Assembly (NCBI GenBank): GCA_024138015.1
Contig: JAMXBB010000004.1
Span: forward strand, 105,692,527-105,756,526
DNA length: 64,000 bases
Reading direction: 5' to 3'
DNA from: Lumnitzera littorea
Lineage: Eukaryota; Streptophyta; Magnoliopsida; Myrtales; Combretaceae
Shown here piece after piece: positions 13,828 to 25,266 of the stretch (position 1 is its first letter; every line of letters begins with the position of its first letter). Made by a program: the position numbers and the translations under genes. Below the pieces are notes generated by a model. The model saw only the letters and a program-made list of their open reading frames with translations. It was not told the origin of the DNA and ran no database searches.

Positions 13828-14409
13828 CCCTTATAAATCGAGCCCCATCTCCTTTAGCTAAAGGGTAGGAAATACCCTAAGACAAGATAGAAGAGATCTT
13901 AGCAACCATTCATGCGTCTAATGAGTTGTTGAGGGCATATCTATAACAAGAGCATACTCCTCCAATACAATCAAAACGAAATGTGATAACAGTAAGTGAA
14001 TCGTGGTACTGGATAATGGTTATCTTTAGTATTGAAATTTGAAACCATTTAAAATTCTTATTTCCTACATCCTCTTTATACATACATGACCTCAACATGA
14101 AAGTGCATACATTGAATTTGAGTGGTTAAATTAGACTTAGTGATAAGTAATAAAATCTTTAAATTATTGTTGTATGTACATATATGTCCCTTCATATTTA
14201 AGTTACTTTATTTGTACTTATAATATGAAGACAAGTAATAATAAATGATTTACTAGTAATAGAAAATATAATATAATATAGTGAAGAGACTAATAATAAT
14301 CAATAGCTTTATAGTTATAATAAATAATAGATCTAATAAAAGAAAAGATAAAACTTGTTAATGCATAATGTAAATAATGTAGAGAGAGAATTAAAAATTA
14401 TAGTATTGT

Positions 14410-14450
<41 letters not shown>

Positions 14451-14779
14451 GAAGGTATTTTTGGAAGCTTAATGCATAATGTACATATTGTAGAAAGATA
14501 ATATTAGAGAGAGAGAAAAATAAAATAAAATTATATATTAAAAGTATGTAGTTGAACAAAAGGTTATTAACTTACTATATATATATATATATATATACAA
14601 GAGAAGACAACATATTTTTTAAGGAAAAAAGCATGTTCTTATAAGTCCTGAAAACCACCACAAACCACTGAAAGAAAACCCTAATTTTATAGAAAAAGAC
14701 TTAGAAGTAAACCTTAATTATAGAATATATAATTAAAATATCGATCTCGTGATTCGGAGAAAGAGAAAAAAATATTGAC
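13828..14779. other. AT-rich spacer with microsatellites, no gene
   Basis: Very AT-rich. It contains a (TA)n block of about 40 bp at 14410-14447 and a second at 14576-14597. A related motif ending 'aatgcataatgta' appears at both 14359 and 14469, hinting at a small local duplication. No coding signal. Confidence 0.5.
14410..14447. repeat. (AT)n microsatellite
   Basis: An uninterrupted alternating A/T run of roughly 38 bp. Confidence 0.9.
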
Positions 14780-14786
14780 TTTCTAT

Positions 14787-16675
14787 TGGCATATTTTCTT
14801 ATTAAAGAAATATGGAAGGTTATGCCATTAAGGAATTGGGAATGCTTGTATAATTTCTCTCGCAACACCTCGGGGGAACTAAAACAGAGCATTGTAGATA
14901 TCTTTAGCATTCAATTAAATGCGGACTTTGGAAAGTATCTTGGTATTCTTGTCCAAGAGAATGGTAAATTTAAGAGCTTTGATTTTAACTTTATCTTAGA
15001 GAAGATGAGAAGAAAGCTAAGTGGTTGGAAAGCGAATCTTTTAGGTATGGCCGGCTGGAAACTTCGGCTTTAGAAGGGATAGTAAATTACTACTCCTAAG
15101 CTCTACCAATGAAGAAGAATTTAAATGATAAGATGGAAAAAATAAACCAAGACTTCATGTGGTCACTAGATCAACTGGGAAAAGGTTCAAACCCAAAAGA
15201 AAAAGGAAGATTAGGGATCATGTACTCGAAGAAGACAAATCAGGTGAACTTTATAAATCTAGCTTAGAACTTGAAAAAAAAAAAAAGAAACTCCTATGGA
15301 CTACACTAATTAACCAAAAGTACAAATTGCACATCAGTGGATGATGGGGAAAGCTAATACTTAGTTAGAACAAAAGATAAAAATGGAGTAATAGTAAGAT
15401 TCTAGAGAGACACTTGGCAACAAGGGAAAGTTGTTACATCTTGGTTACAAGGACCTTTGAACAAATATGATGAGTCACTAACCATTCATCAAGTTTGAGA
15501 TGATATTGAAGGATGGAAAGAGGATATCATTGGTTATTCTCTAGATGAGAGTATAAGACAAAAGCTAGGAGTTTTGTATGACATTAATCATTTAACTGAA
15601 GAAGACAAAGTAATTTGGCCATACGAAATTGATGGAGAGCTAATTATGCATTTGGCTTATTCACAACTTATGAAGGATGGAAATTCATGAAGTGTTAGGG
15701 AAACGATGGGAATGGATATGGAAACTACCAACCAATCCAAGCGTATAACTATTGATATGGCGTATCTATCATAATGGACTCGCATTAAGGGATAATCTTC
15801 AAAAGCATGGAGTTTCGATAAACACCAACTGTGCTTTCTGTGATGGAGGTACTGAAACTCTATAGCATGCTTTCATGAACTATAGATGAGGAAGATGAAT
15901 ATAGAATGGCTTGAACATAAACTTGCAACACCAGCATTTCACCTTTGAAGACCTAACAAACTAGATTGAGACAAACACTTTACCTTGAAGTATATTTGAA
16001 TATCGAGAAACAATAAAATCTTCAGGTAGCAAAGAGAAGAAGAATAAGCTTGTTGGGAAATCGAGTGGTCCTTGAACTGTAAAGAAAAGCTTAATAAAAA
16101 ACACTGAAACTTCCACCTCCTAACCTACTAGATTAATTGAGATTAGCTATCTATCCAAACAGATGGAGTTGTACCAAAAAATAAAAGTTATTTGAGCTTA
16201 TGTGCCATTTGTGTTGACCATAAAGGACAGTTCTTTAGGTTATTCACAAAAGAGAAGGGAGCCTTGCTCCTATGGAAGTTGAATTACGAGCAATAAATGA
16301 AGGATTACGCTTTGCTCATCAAAGAAGACATAAGAAAGTAGTTTGCATTACAAACTCATAGCAAGCTAGTAATTGGCTACTCAATGATAAAGTAGACTTA
16401 GATAGATGTCATCCTATCTTACAAAAAACCAAAGAAGCTCTAACTTTCTTTAATAATATTTCTATTTGCAAGGTTGGCTGTGAAAAGTTACGGCAACTAA
16501 TCTTCTAGCAAAGAAAGGGCTATAACATCGCTTTGTACTTAGCTATAGTGAAAATCGGACTATGTCTTTAGCACCTATCGTAGATGAGATACGTTAGTTT
16601 GCTATTATATTGTATTTGTAAATGTTTTGGACTCTTTCTTGCTTTATGAATATCGTTTTCTATCGAAAAAAAAAA
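14787..16675 (+). pseudogene. 5'-truncated LINE retrotransposon with zf-RVT and RNase H remnants
   Basis: A decayed L1-type ORF2 3' half. The longest open part (14786-15073) is the end of the reverse transcriptase, with FSRNTS, a GKYLGI motif and GWKANLLGMAGW, all typical of plant LINEs. Downstream, in broken frames, are a zinc-binding CAFCDGGTETL stretch (about 15830-15860) and an RNase H-like tail (about 16150-16510) with an IQTDG start and ELRAINEGLRFA-like core. It ends in an A10 tract. TTTCTAT at 14780-14786 and again at 16676-16682 could be the target duplication, but it is short and AT-rich. Many stops show it is inactive. The minus-strand LINE at 435-1165 belongs to the same broad group. 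Confidence 0.8.
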
Positions 16676-16682
16676 TTTCTAT

Positions 16683-17039
16683 CCTAATTATAACATATTC
16701 AATACTTATTTATTATATTATTATAATATTTTCAATTATAATATTTCCATATATTAATGAAGGAGAAAAAGTGGGTGTGCTGTGTGGAAAGTTATTTTAG
16801 TAAAAAAGTAGAAGAGTAAGAGTAAATAGAGATGGCATTGTGTGTATGTGCGAGTATATATATATTTGCCAACTAAATAAGATTGTAGTTTGGTAGAATT
16901 AAAAAGGATTTTTTAGAAATTCATTATAAGATTCTATATATTTGTTTTTATAGTATTGAATATTATAAATTTTTAAGGGAATTTAATAGAATTTTATGGA
17001 AAAATAAATGAGCCAATTATACAAAACTCATTGTGATTA

Positions 17040-17079
<40 letters not shown>

Positions 17080-17637
17080 TTTGGTTATTAACAAAAATTT
17101 TTCTTTCAATTTTGTATTAAAAAAAAAGAAAATTTTTATCAATGCATTTTTATGTAATAAAATGCCATTGCAATAACTTTAAAAAAATAATAACAATTTA
17201 CACTCCCTTTTAAGTATTTTGCCATAAAATTTTATTGTTATAACACGAATTTCTTATGGTGATATTATAGATAAGGATACATTCCAACTGTATTTAGGAT
17301 AATAAATTTTTATCTAGTTTGATTGGTTACCATTCGATTCAATTTTTCCTATAAGTTGCAATCTATTAAAATTTTTTTTGCCAAATAGGCCATACTTTAA
17401 CTCGGCATATTGTGAACATTTTTTTTAATTTAATTTAATATATATTTTTTTAATTTTTATGATTTTATCTAAATTATTATATTTGTCTAAATCAATAATT
17501 CGAATGAATTATACGATATCGAGTGTGCAACAGACCGGCACTAATAAAATTTCTATTTTGTAAATTTTCACATAAAATTAGAACTTCTTTCCTAAAAATA
17601 TATCTTGTTTGTGTGTTCCAAAATTGCGCGGAGACTT
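16683..17637. other. AT-rich intergenic DNA upstream of the DOMINO1-like gene
   Basis: Contains a (TA)n tract at about 17043-17075 and T-rich runs. No coding signal. The last 100-200 bp presumably include the promoter of the gene starting at 17726. Confidence 0.5.
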
Positions 17638-17645
17638 AAACCCTA
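17638..17645 (+). promoter_or_regulatory. telo-box (AAACCCTA)
   Basis: AAACCCTA lies 81 bp before the start codon. This element (interstitial telomere motif) is known from promoters and leaders of plant ribosomal-protein and other translation-related genes. Its position near the probable transcription start of a ribosome-biogenesis gene fits, but one 8-mer can occur by chance. Confidence 0.5.
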
Positions 17646-17725
17646 GTAACAGTTAGCATCACTCAAAGTCTTCGAGTTCGACGGACGGTTTTCTTTTACC
17701 CCCTTCTCAGTCTCACAACCGTGAA

Positions 17726-20700
17726 ATGACGGAGGAGACCGCATCAGCACCGGTGCCCGTGCCAGAGCTTCCGGAGACCACCACCGACCCAGTCGAATCA
17801 GCCTCTGCTGACATGGACGTCGAAACCTCCGAGCCTGTGGCCTCCACGGACATCGAACCCAACGTCAAGCGACCGAGAGACGAAGAGGAAGCACAAAAAG
17901 GAGAAGGAGAAGACGACGCTGAACAAAACGGTGGCGTAGCGAAGAAGCTAAAGGTGGAGGTTGAGAAGTCAGTGGAAGAAAAGAGGCTGGAGAATGAATC
18001 GTCTTGGGTTAAGTTGGGCCCGAAAGAGTTCGGATCTTCTGTGGAGATGTTTGATTACTTCTACAAGTTTTTGCACCATTGGCCCCCAAATCTTGATGTT
18101 AATAAGGTAAAGATTGAATTTTTATCTGTTTCAGTTGGTTGTTTCATTCAAACTTAATCTTTATTAAGTTTATTTTGATCTACTTGTTAATTATGTTTAC
18201 ATTAAACCGCTTATGAGTACTGTAATGTTTGGAGTGTGTACACTATGTAATTAGGTCCCCTCAACAGATTGCCCCTCAAGAGATACTTTTCACCTTTCTT
18301 GATTACACACTTCACTTAAAATCATGTAAAAACGTGAAAATAGAAATGCCTCTCAGCACCCGTCCTTTTCCTTTTCCCTTTTATTTTTTTAGTAGTTTTA
18401 TGGAAGGCTTATTATGTTTGAATCGATGATAAAGGCCTCTTCTTTTGATGGGATTATGGCTCTCTGGGAAAAATTGGAGACTTGGGTGGAGTGCATATTC
18501 ATTTTGAGACGCTATGAATTTGAGTGTTCATGTTTGGCAGGTTACTACTTTATTTTGGTTAACCAAAGGTAATGCCATGATTGAACAGGCACATGAACCA
18601 TGTGTAAGGTATGTCTTAAGAATAGCCTGCATTGTGTTGTAGCTCCGATTAATATCCCCCTTTGAAACCGAAACTCCTGCAAATTTTCATGAGAGTTCTT
18701 GAACCGTCGATGACTCGGTTTACCTGGAGATAAGAATTAGCATCTTTGTTGTGACCTGTCTGCTACAATGTACTCTCTTTCACTTCTTTGTGCTTGAGTT
18801 GGGGGAAGTTTGTCTATAATAGCTTGTGTTGCATATAGGACAGGTGTTGAGGTTATGGTATAAATTTTGGTGTTATATTATTGTAAGATGTTCTTTATCC
18901 CCAGAATGAATACTTATTTAGTGATGATTTAAAGAAAAAATGAAAAAAAAAAAAAAGTTTTTAAATGTAATGAAGTTAATAAGCCAGAATCATTAAAATC
19001 CTGGTCTGGTTCTGGAGGTAAGTATTTCTATGTCAGACCCCTTAAGGAATGCCCTTGGTTTACATGTTAAGAGACCATAAAATAGAAACTTTTCTCATTT
19101 TTAAGGCCAATTATGTATTTCATGGAATAAATGTACGGAGAAGGGAAAGGCTTCTCTTTTGGCCTCTAAAAAGTGCCTTCAGGTACTCATTAGTGCTTTT
19201 TTTTTTTTTCTTAATTATTTTTTCCCTCCAAATGAAAAAACTTTCCCTTTGGAGGTGCCCTTATTTTTTCTCACTTAGCTGAAAAACTTTTAGACATAGA
19301 CATGTTCAGAAGCATGAGGACCTTAGTGGGATGCAAGTTTTCTAGTTGTCAAATGGTCTCAACAAACAAGGGGAGAACTAATTTCTCCAAAGAGGGATAG
19401 AATAATTCGTGTAACAGATCACACAAATACCTCTGCAAAAAATTGGGAGAGTTAGGGGCTGAACAAATATATTGTTTTATGTTATGGTTTGAATATCATT
19501 AGCATGTGTGTTGAAAATGGCATGTCCTATTTGGAACTCTCGTATGTTTTCATGGGGGACTGCCTTAGAAAGAAAAGCTGTATAGATCTGATACTCATGA
19601 GAACAATCTGGATAGCAAATCATCCTACACCCTTGTGCATTTTATTTGTGAACTAGAATTTGGTGATCATTTCTTTTGGTTCTTAATGGGTGGGATACCC
19701 TTTTGCCATTTCATTTGTACCCAAGACCGGTATAATGTGCATGAGTTTGGGAAATTAGCTGGTCCCCTGCTTCTGTGGCTGTCCTGCTTTAGGTCAACTC
19801 CTCTATGGTGAATGATAGCTCATTTGGGGGTCGTGTTTCTGGGGAAGGTTCTGTTCGGTCAAAGCTTTATTTATTGTGTTATATGGCAAGAGAGCAATTC
19901 TGATAGAAGGACACATCTTCCATCAGTTCTCATCCTATTGCTTTATTAGTTATCTGATTGATGTGCTGCAATGAAAATTAGGCTTGCATACAATAAATCT
20001 TATTTTGGGGTTATTGTTTTATTTATTCTTTTCTTTTTTACTGATTAGGATTTATGAATCTTTATCTGTGATATAAGCCAATAGTAGGCTTGGGCTGTTA
20101 TTGACCACCCAAGTGTTGGGAGCAAGACCTGTTTGATAAAGACCCTAAAGTCTTGAGGAAGCAGGGTGCTCCTATGATAGCAATGTGGAGGAAAATTTCT
20201 TTGCAATAGTTTGAATAAAAAGCTGCCTCTGCTCATTCAGTAGCAACTAACTTACCTATACTATCTACAATTAACCAGGATGTTGGTAGGAATTAAGATG
20301 ATGCTTCAATCATAGCATCTGAGGCAAGGAATGTTGCTTGAGTTAACCATTACTTTGATAATTGAGCTAGGTGTAGATTGGTTCGGCTATCATCATATAT
20401 AATTAGCAATTACTAAATTTTGTGTAACTGGAATGTTCTTGATTGCAGTATGAGTACATAATGTTGCTGGAGTTGATAAAGAAGGGTCATGCAGAGCCAG
20501 ATAGAAAGATTGGTGTGGGTATAAAGGCATTTCAAGTCCGCTTTCATCCTGTGTTCAAAAGTAGGTGCTTCTTCCTCATTAGAGAAGATGATTCAAGTGA
20601 TGATTTTAGCTTCAGGAAATGTGTCGATCATATACTTTCATTGCCAGAAGACATGAAAGTGAAGTCTGATGTCAACAAAGCACTAGGTGGCAAAGGGAGA

Positions 20701-20784
20701 GGTGGTGGTGGAAGAGGAGGTGGTCGGGGTCGGGGTCGGGGTCGGGGTCGTGGTCATGGTCACGGTGGTAAAAATCGACATTGA
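17726..20784 (+). CDS. DOMINO1: DOMINO1/EMB514-like nuclear protein (DCL family), two exons
   Basis: Exons 17726-18106 and 20449-20784 are joined in phase 0 through a 2342-bp intron (AAG|GTAAAG..TTGCAG|TAT), giving 238 residues. Residues 1-90 are acidic and low-complexity, with basic clusters KRPR (48-51) and KKLK (73-76) that look like nuclear signals. Residues about 94-190 form the plant-specific DCL domain, with the signature KKGHAEPDRKIGVGIKAFQV and RCFFLIREDDS. Residues 206-237 are a Gly/Arg (RGG-like) tail typical of RNA-binding nucleolar proteins. Arabidopsis DOMINO1 (EMB514) is nuclear/nucleolar and needed for embryo development, and the related tomato DCL acts in plastid rRNA processing. 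Here a plastid transit peptide is absent, favouring the nuclear branch. The tail is encoded by a GGTCGG tandem repeat. Orthology is inferred from motifs, not an alignment. Confidence 0.88.
18107..20448 (+). other. Intron of the DOMINO1-like gene
   Basis: A long phase-0 intron with canonical GT..AG ends. It holds T-rich tracts and short chance open frames (18229, 19049, and 20045 on minus) but no recognisable gene or transposon. Confidence 0.8.
20722..20750 (+). repeat. Coding GGTCGG hexanucleotide repeat
   Basis: About five tandem GGTCGG units encode the Gly-Arg dipeptides of the DOMINO1-like tail. Such repeats are prone to length change by multiples of six, which keeps the frame. Confidence 0.85.
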
Positions 20785-22842
20785 TGTAATGTTGGCAAAT
20801 TTTATGTTTTGAGCTTAGATTATGTTCTACCATAGCTTTCTTTTGGCTGGAGAGGAAATTATGCTCCTTTCACATTTCAAGAATGTTTTGTTGACTGGTA
20901 GCATATTAAAATTTGAGTATGGAACTGATGGATGATTCTACAACCTCTCTTATAAATTTGCGAGCAGCAAATTAATTCCCTCCATCTGCTTATGTGATAA
21001 TTTGATTGAGCTGGGAACATGTTTGATTTTCGTATCTGTGGATCAAATATTTTGCGTTACGATCCGGAGTGACTGAATAGCTTTACAAGCTTGTGTGGGA
21101 CTCGGATGGTGGGTGATGTGTTAGTGGTTGTGAATAAGGCTAACCGGTTTCGAGGAACTGCTCGTACCAAGCTTTCAAAACCGGATGCGAAATTGGTTTG
21201 CATGGTTTAGGTATGGTTCTCAAAACCATTGGGTCTCCGTTTCACATGGTTTTTCCCAAAGAACCGCTGATTCTGCAGCTTTGATCATTTTTCATGGGAT
21301 AGGAGCCGATTGCTTGAACCGCTGAGACGGTTCCATTAATAGACCCGCTTCGAATTGGGGATCGACACTAGTTATGGATGTGTGTTGTTGGCCGACAAGG
21401 CGTTGATATGAGGCCCGTTATCAAGTTGCTATTAACATAAATAAAATATATCTATTGTTTTCTGCAAAGAATTTTTTGCGAAATTCAATTTGTAGTAGTA
21501 ACTAGTGACAGAGTTTTAAATAAAAGATGCGTTATTTATAGTTTTATTGAGGATATTCATGCATTATTGAAAGTTTTATTAAGGATACGTGACAATCAAA
21601 TAGAGTCGAGGTAACATATTAGTAGTGTAGGTCTTTGAATTATTATCATTATTATGTTTTTTGGCCTAATTACATTACAAATTTAAAAGGAGGAATTTGA
21701 ATTTAGTCCGCCCCGATTAAGTTGTCAATATGTGTTATTTAGTTAAAGTGATAACCGCTAAGATTTAATTTTACAATGTGGTAAATTTTTATTTTTTCTT
21801 CTCAGTTATACAAGCTAAGATTTAATAACAAAAGTAGCCAATTTTGACTTTATTTCCAAATGAAATTTGTACATAACATAAACACCTTCAAGCAATAGAC
21901 ATTACATAACATAAACAAAAAGCTCTTAACAATGTTTCAATTACTACATATTTCGCCAAATGTTGAAATTGTTGCAGTGAGTTTTAGATCTAAATAATGC
22001 AAACGTCTTAATATTTTAGACTAAACTAAGTTTTTGGAAAAAAGAGTTTTGTTATTGAGCGACTTTAGATATTGGCTAGGTTTTTTCAATAAGAAAAAAC
22101 ATCATTTATAAAACAACTGACCGTACAATTTAGAATGGCAAAAAAACTTACAAGCTACTCTGTAAGCCGTGTACGCATCTTGTAAAGAAAATCGATGAAA
22201 GTAGAAGCAGAAGACATAAGAATTGAGAACATAGTTATTAGATTATTATTGTTGTTGTTTTGGACAACTTTTATTATAACCATTGGAAGAGGGCATCAAA
22301 TATGGTCCATCTCCATCCCCAGGACTGGGAATACATTTACTAATTATTAAGTAATATGTATTCATGATATTTGCAATTAAACATGTGTGATTATTTACAT
22401 ATATTAGTTAATTGATACTAAATTAACTAAGATATAATTATCGTTTGATTGAACTTAAACTCTTTTCTTTTCTCTCTCTTTTGTTTTTTTTTTTTTAAAC
22501 TATTGGCAAATAATGCGTCCACTATAGGACGGTAATTATTGTTCAGCCGTCTTTTAGTATAACTTTGTATTGTGTAACCGAAGCAATAACAGATAAAAAA
22601 TTTGTATTATTGATCAGTTTAAGTGCATTAATTAATGTCATTGAGGCAAATGATAGATAGATACAGAAGTTCATTTTACCATTGACATCCACTAGACTAG
22701 GTACTAGTGGGCGTGTCTTTTTGTTACATTCGAACCAATGCTTTTATTTCGTAAGCTTTCACATTTGTGCAATATAAAGTACAATTTAGTCTTATTTTAT
22801 GCTAAAATGAATCTAACATTTGCTATAGCTTATATTTTACAC
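20785..22842. other. Intergenic region downstream of the DOMINO1-like gene
   Basis: The first few hundred bases should include its 3' UTR. From 21060 to 21380 the DNA is less AT-rich, with repeated ACCGGTT/GAACCG-type words and no long open frame. I do not recognise it, and it may be an old repeat. The rest is AT-rich without coding signal. Confidence 0.45.
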
Positions 22843-23035
22843 AGATAATATGTCGGCTGAATCCAATAAAAGATACATGGGGTGGACAAGTTTTAAAATT
22901 CAGCCATTTGAAAAGTCACGATTGTAACAAAAAAAAAAAAAAAAAATTACATGCTCTATGTCGAATTCCAGGCAACTTATCAAGTCATTTCTACCCTGGG
23001 TTGGATATTTTATAAGTATATGCTTCAAAAATATA
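22843..23035 (+). repeat. Local direct duplication, copy A
   Basis: Begins GATAATATGTCGGC and runs through a poly-A tract to TTTATAAGTATATGCT. It matches 23530-23750 with scattered substitutions and poly-A length differences, at an offset of 687 bp. No terminal repeats or coding content are seen, so this looks like a tandem segmental duplication rather than a transposon. Confidence 0.8.
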
Positions 23036-23529
23036 TTATCTTCGTAATTGTTTTTTTTTTTTCAATTTTACATATTTTTCATTTTTCCAATTTTTTTTTA
23101 TAACTTTTCATCATTTCTTAATATTTTTTTATAACTTTTTTAATACCTCAATTAATGTTTAATGTTTTATTATATTATTCATTTAAAAGAAATATATGGA
23201 CGAACAGAATATTGTTACATGTCAATGTATAAATGGCAGTTTAATGCTATTAGTTAAAAAGACTATTTTATAAATTTTTGTAAATATTGAGGATTTAAAT
23301 GAAAATTTTAGGATATTAAGGATTAAAATAGAGAAAAAAGTAAATATTGAGGATATTTTTGTATTTTTCTAATTTAAAATCTAATGATATGAGTCAAAAG
23401 TGCTTATATGTAAACTTTTGTAAACGTTGAAGATTTAAATAAAAATTTTAAAATGTTAAAAATTAAAATAGAAAAGGAGGTAAACATTGTTTTTTTTTTT
23501 TTTTGGTACCTTTTCCTATATTCTATACC

Positions 23530-23750
23530 GATAATATGTCAGTTAAATCCAATAAAAGATACACGGGGTGGACAAGTTTTAAAATTCAACCATTTGAAAA
23601 GTCACGATTGTAACCAAAAAGAAAAACGGAAAAAAAAAAAAATTACATGCTCTATGTCGAATTCCAGGCAACTTGTCAAGTCATTTCTAACTGGAGAACT
23701 AGGGTGAGTTGGATATTTTATAAGTATATGCTCCAAAAATTTAGAGTTGG
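23530..23750 (+). repeat. Local direct duplication, copy B
   Basis: Second copy of the 22843-23035 block. It carries a small extra segment within the shared ATTTCTA..GTTGGATATT part and a longer, interrupted A tract. Sequence between the copies also holds two diverged copies of an AAATATTGAGGATTTAAAT-like unit (about 23283 and 23412), so the duplicated unit is probably the full 687 bp, partly eroded. Confidence 0.8.
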
Positions 23751-25200
23751 AACCTTATTTGTGGTCTTATGAAATCATCCTGAAATTTATATTTGCAAGA
23801 TATATAGGTTTTGTAGAGCCCATGTATATAATTTTTCCTTCTTTGTTTTGGAATATTATAACTATTTATACCATAAATAGTGATATTTAAATTGAAAACC
23901 AGTATCACTTTTCAATATATATTATAAACAATGTGAATATATGAACCATTTCAGTAAAAAGAAACAAAAAAAAAAAAAAAAAAAACAAAATACGATATAC
24001 GTAAATCAAGTATCACCTTAAGCTAGAGATGCAACATAAATTTAATTGTTAGAGCAAATTTTGGTTTAAGATGGCAAGTTGGTATAACTAGTAATTGAAT
24101 TTTTAGCATACTTCACTAGGAAAATATATGGTAACTTGTATATATTTAAGAATTATCTTATAAAATAGAACTTTTGGTATATACAATATAGGTTCCAACT
24201 AAGTTCTACAATATGTATATAATACTTTGTACCTCACCTTGTTAATATATGCTCAAAAAATTCAGAATTGAAAATTATCTTTTAATAAATAATATCCATC
24301 TTGGAACCTATCTAACTATATAAGTTCTAACAAGTTTTTGGAATCAATAGATGACAAGTTATGATTTGTTTGGCCTAATGAAAACTATATTAGTAAATGG
24401 TTTTCTCCATATGGTTCTTATGATCAAAGTTATCCACGTTAATTACTACTTATTTAACTTATTTATTAAAAGAAAAATTAGTATGTATGTTTTGAACTAT
24501 ATATCGAAAATAATTTTGGATCTATATGACTAATATTCTACAAGTAAACCAAGTTTAGGACAAAAGTTTTGATCATCAGCACCTTATTGTGAACATTGGC
24601 TAAGTTTATTTAATAAGGAAAATAATTACCATTTCTAAAACATAAGTCATGCGTTTTTAGTTTTAGAACTGTGTAAAGATTTGCAAGAACCATTGGCTAA
24701 GTTTATACATCTACTTTCGGAATGTTGTTCCATGATATATTTAGATTATTTTATGATCACGTTGATAGTAGGATTGTTCAGTACATTATCTAATTGTTCT
24801 ATTGCTGACCTATGTTTGATTTTTTATAAGACAAAAATTATTATTTAAAAAAAAAAATCAGCCGACTTCAAGCCAATTGCATTCATTAATTACTAGAATT
24901 TATGAAGATTCCCACCTCCTAATATCTCTATTTCCAATAATCTAATTTCTTCTCTCCCCATAAGTGATAATTATTCTCGAAAAACTCTTCACTAGCCCAA
25001 CGTTACAAACAAAATAATTAGACATGCATAATTACCTTAGTTAATGAATATTAAGATATAAATAATCATTAACCGCCATTATTCCTATTTCTTCATGCCG
25101 ACGGCTAGAGATAAATTTCACATTGATAAACACAAAATGTGCCATGCTTTCTAATTTACGTTCATCATTTCAATATCATCTTCATATCACTCCTACTATA
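23751..25200. other. AT-rich intergenic DNA upstream of the RKD gene
   Basis: No coding signal. Poly-A tract near 23967. The last few hundred bases must include the RKD promoter; TACTATATACTACC near 25194 is a weak TATA candidate. Confidence 0.45.
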
Positions 25201-25211
25201 TACTACCAAAA

Positions 25212-25248
25212 TACTACTACTGCTAGTAGTAGTAGTAGTAGCAGCAGC
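25212..25248 (+). repeat. Triplet repeat forming a hairpin in the RKD leader
   Basis: TACTACTAC is followed after a short gap by a (TAG)n run and (CAG)n, so the leader can fold into a stem of about 9 bp just 20-55 bases before the start codon. It could affect translation or simply be a variable microsatellite. Confidence 0.6.
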
Positions 25249-25266
25249 TTTGATTAACGTTTGAAG

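Noticed and set aside
15159..15344. A 61-codon basic open frame
   Set aside because: It is an out-of-frame part of the decayed LINE, where another frame shows the family motifs.
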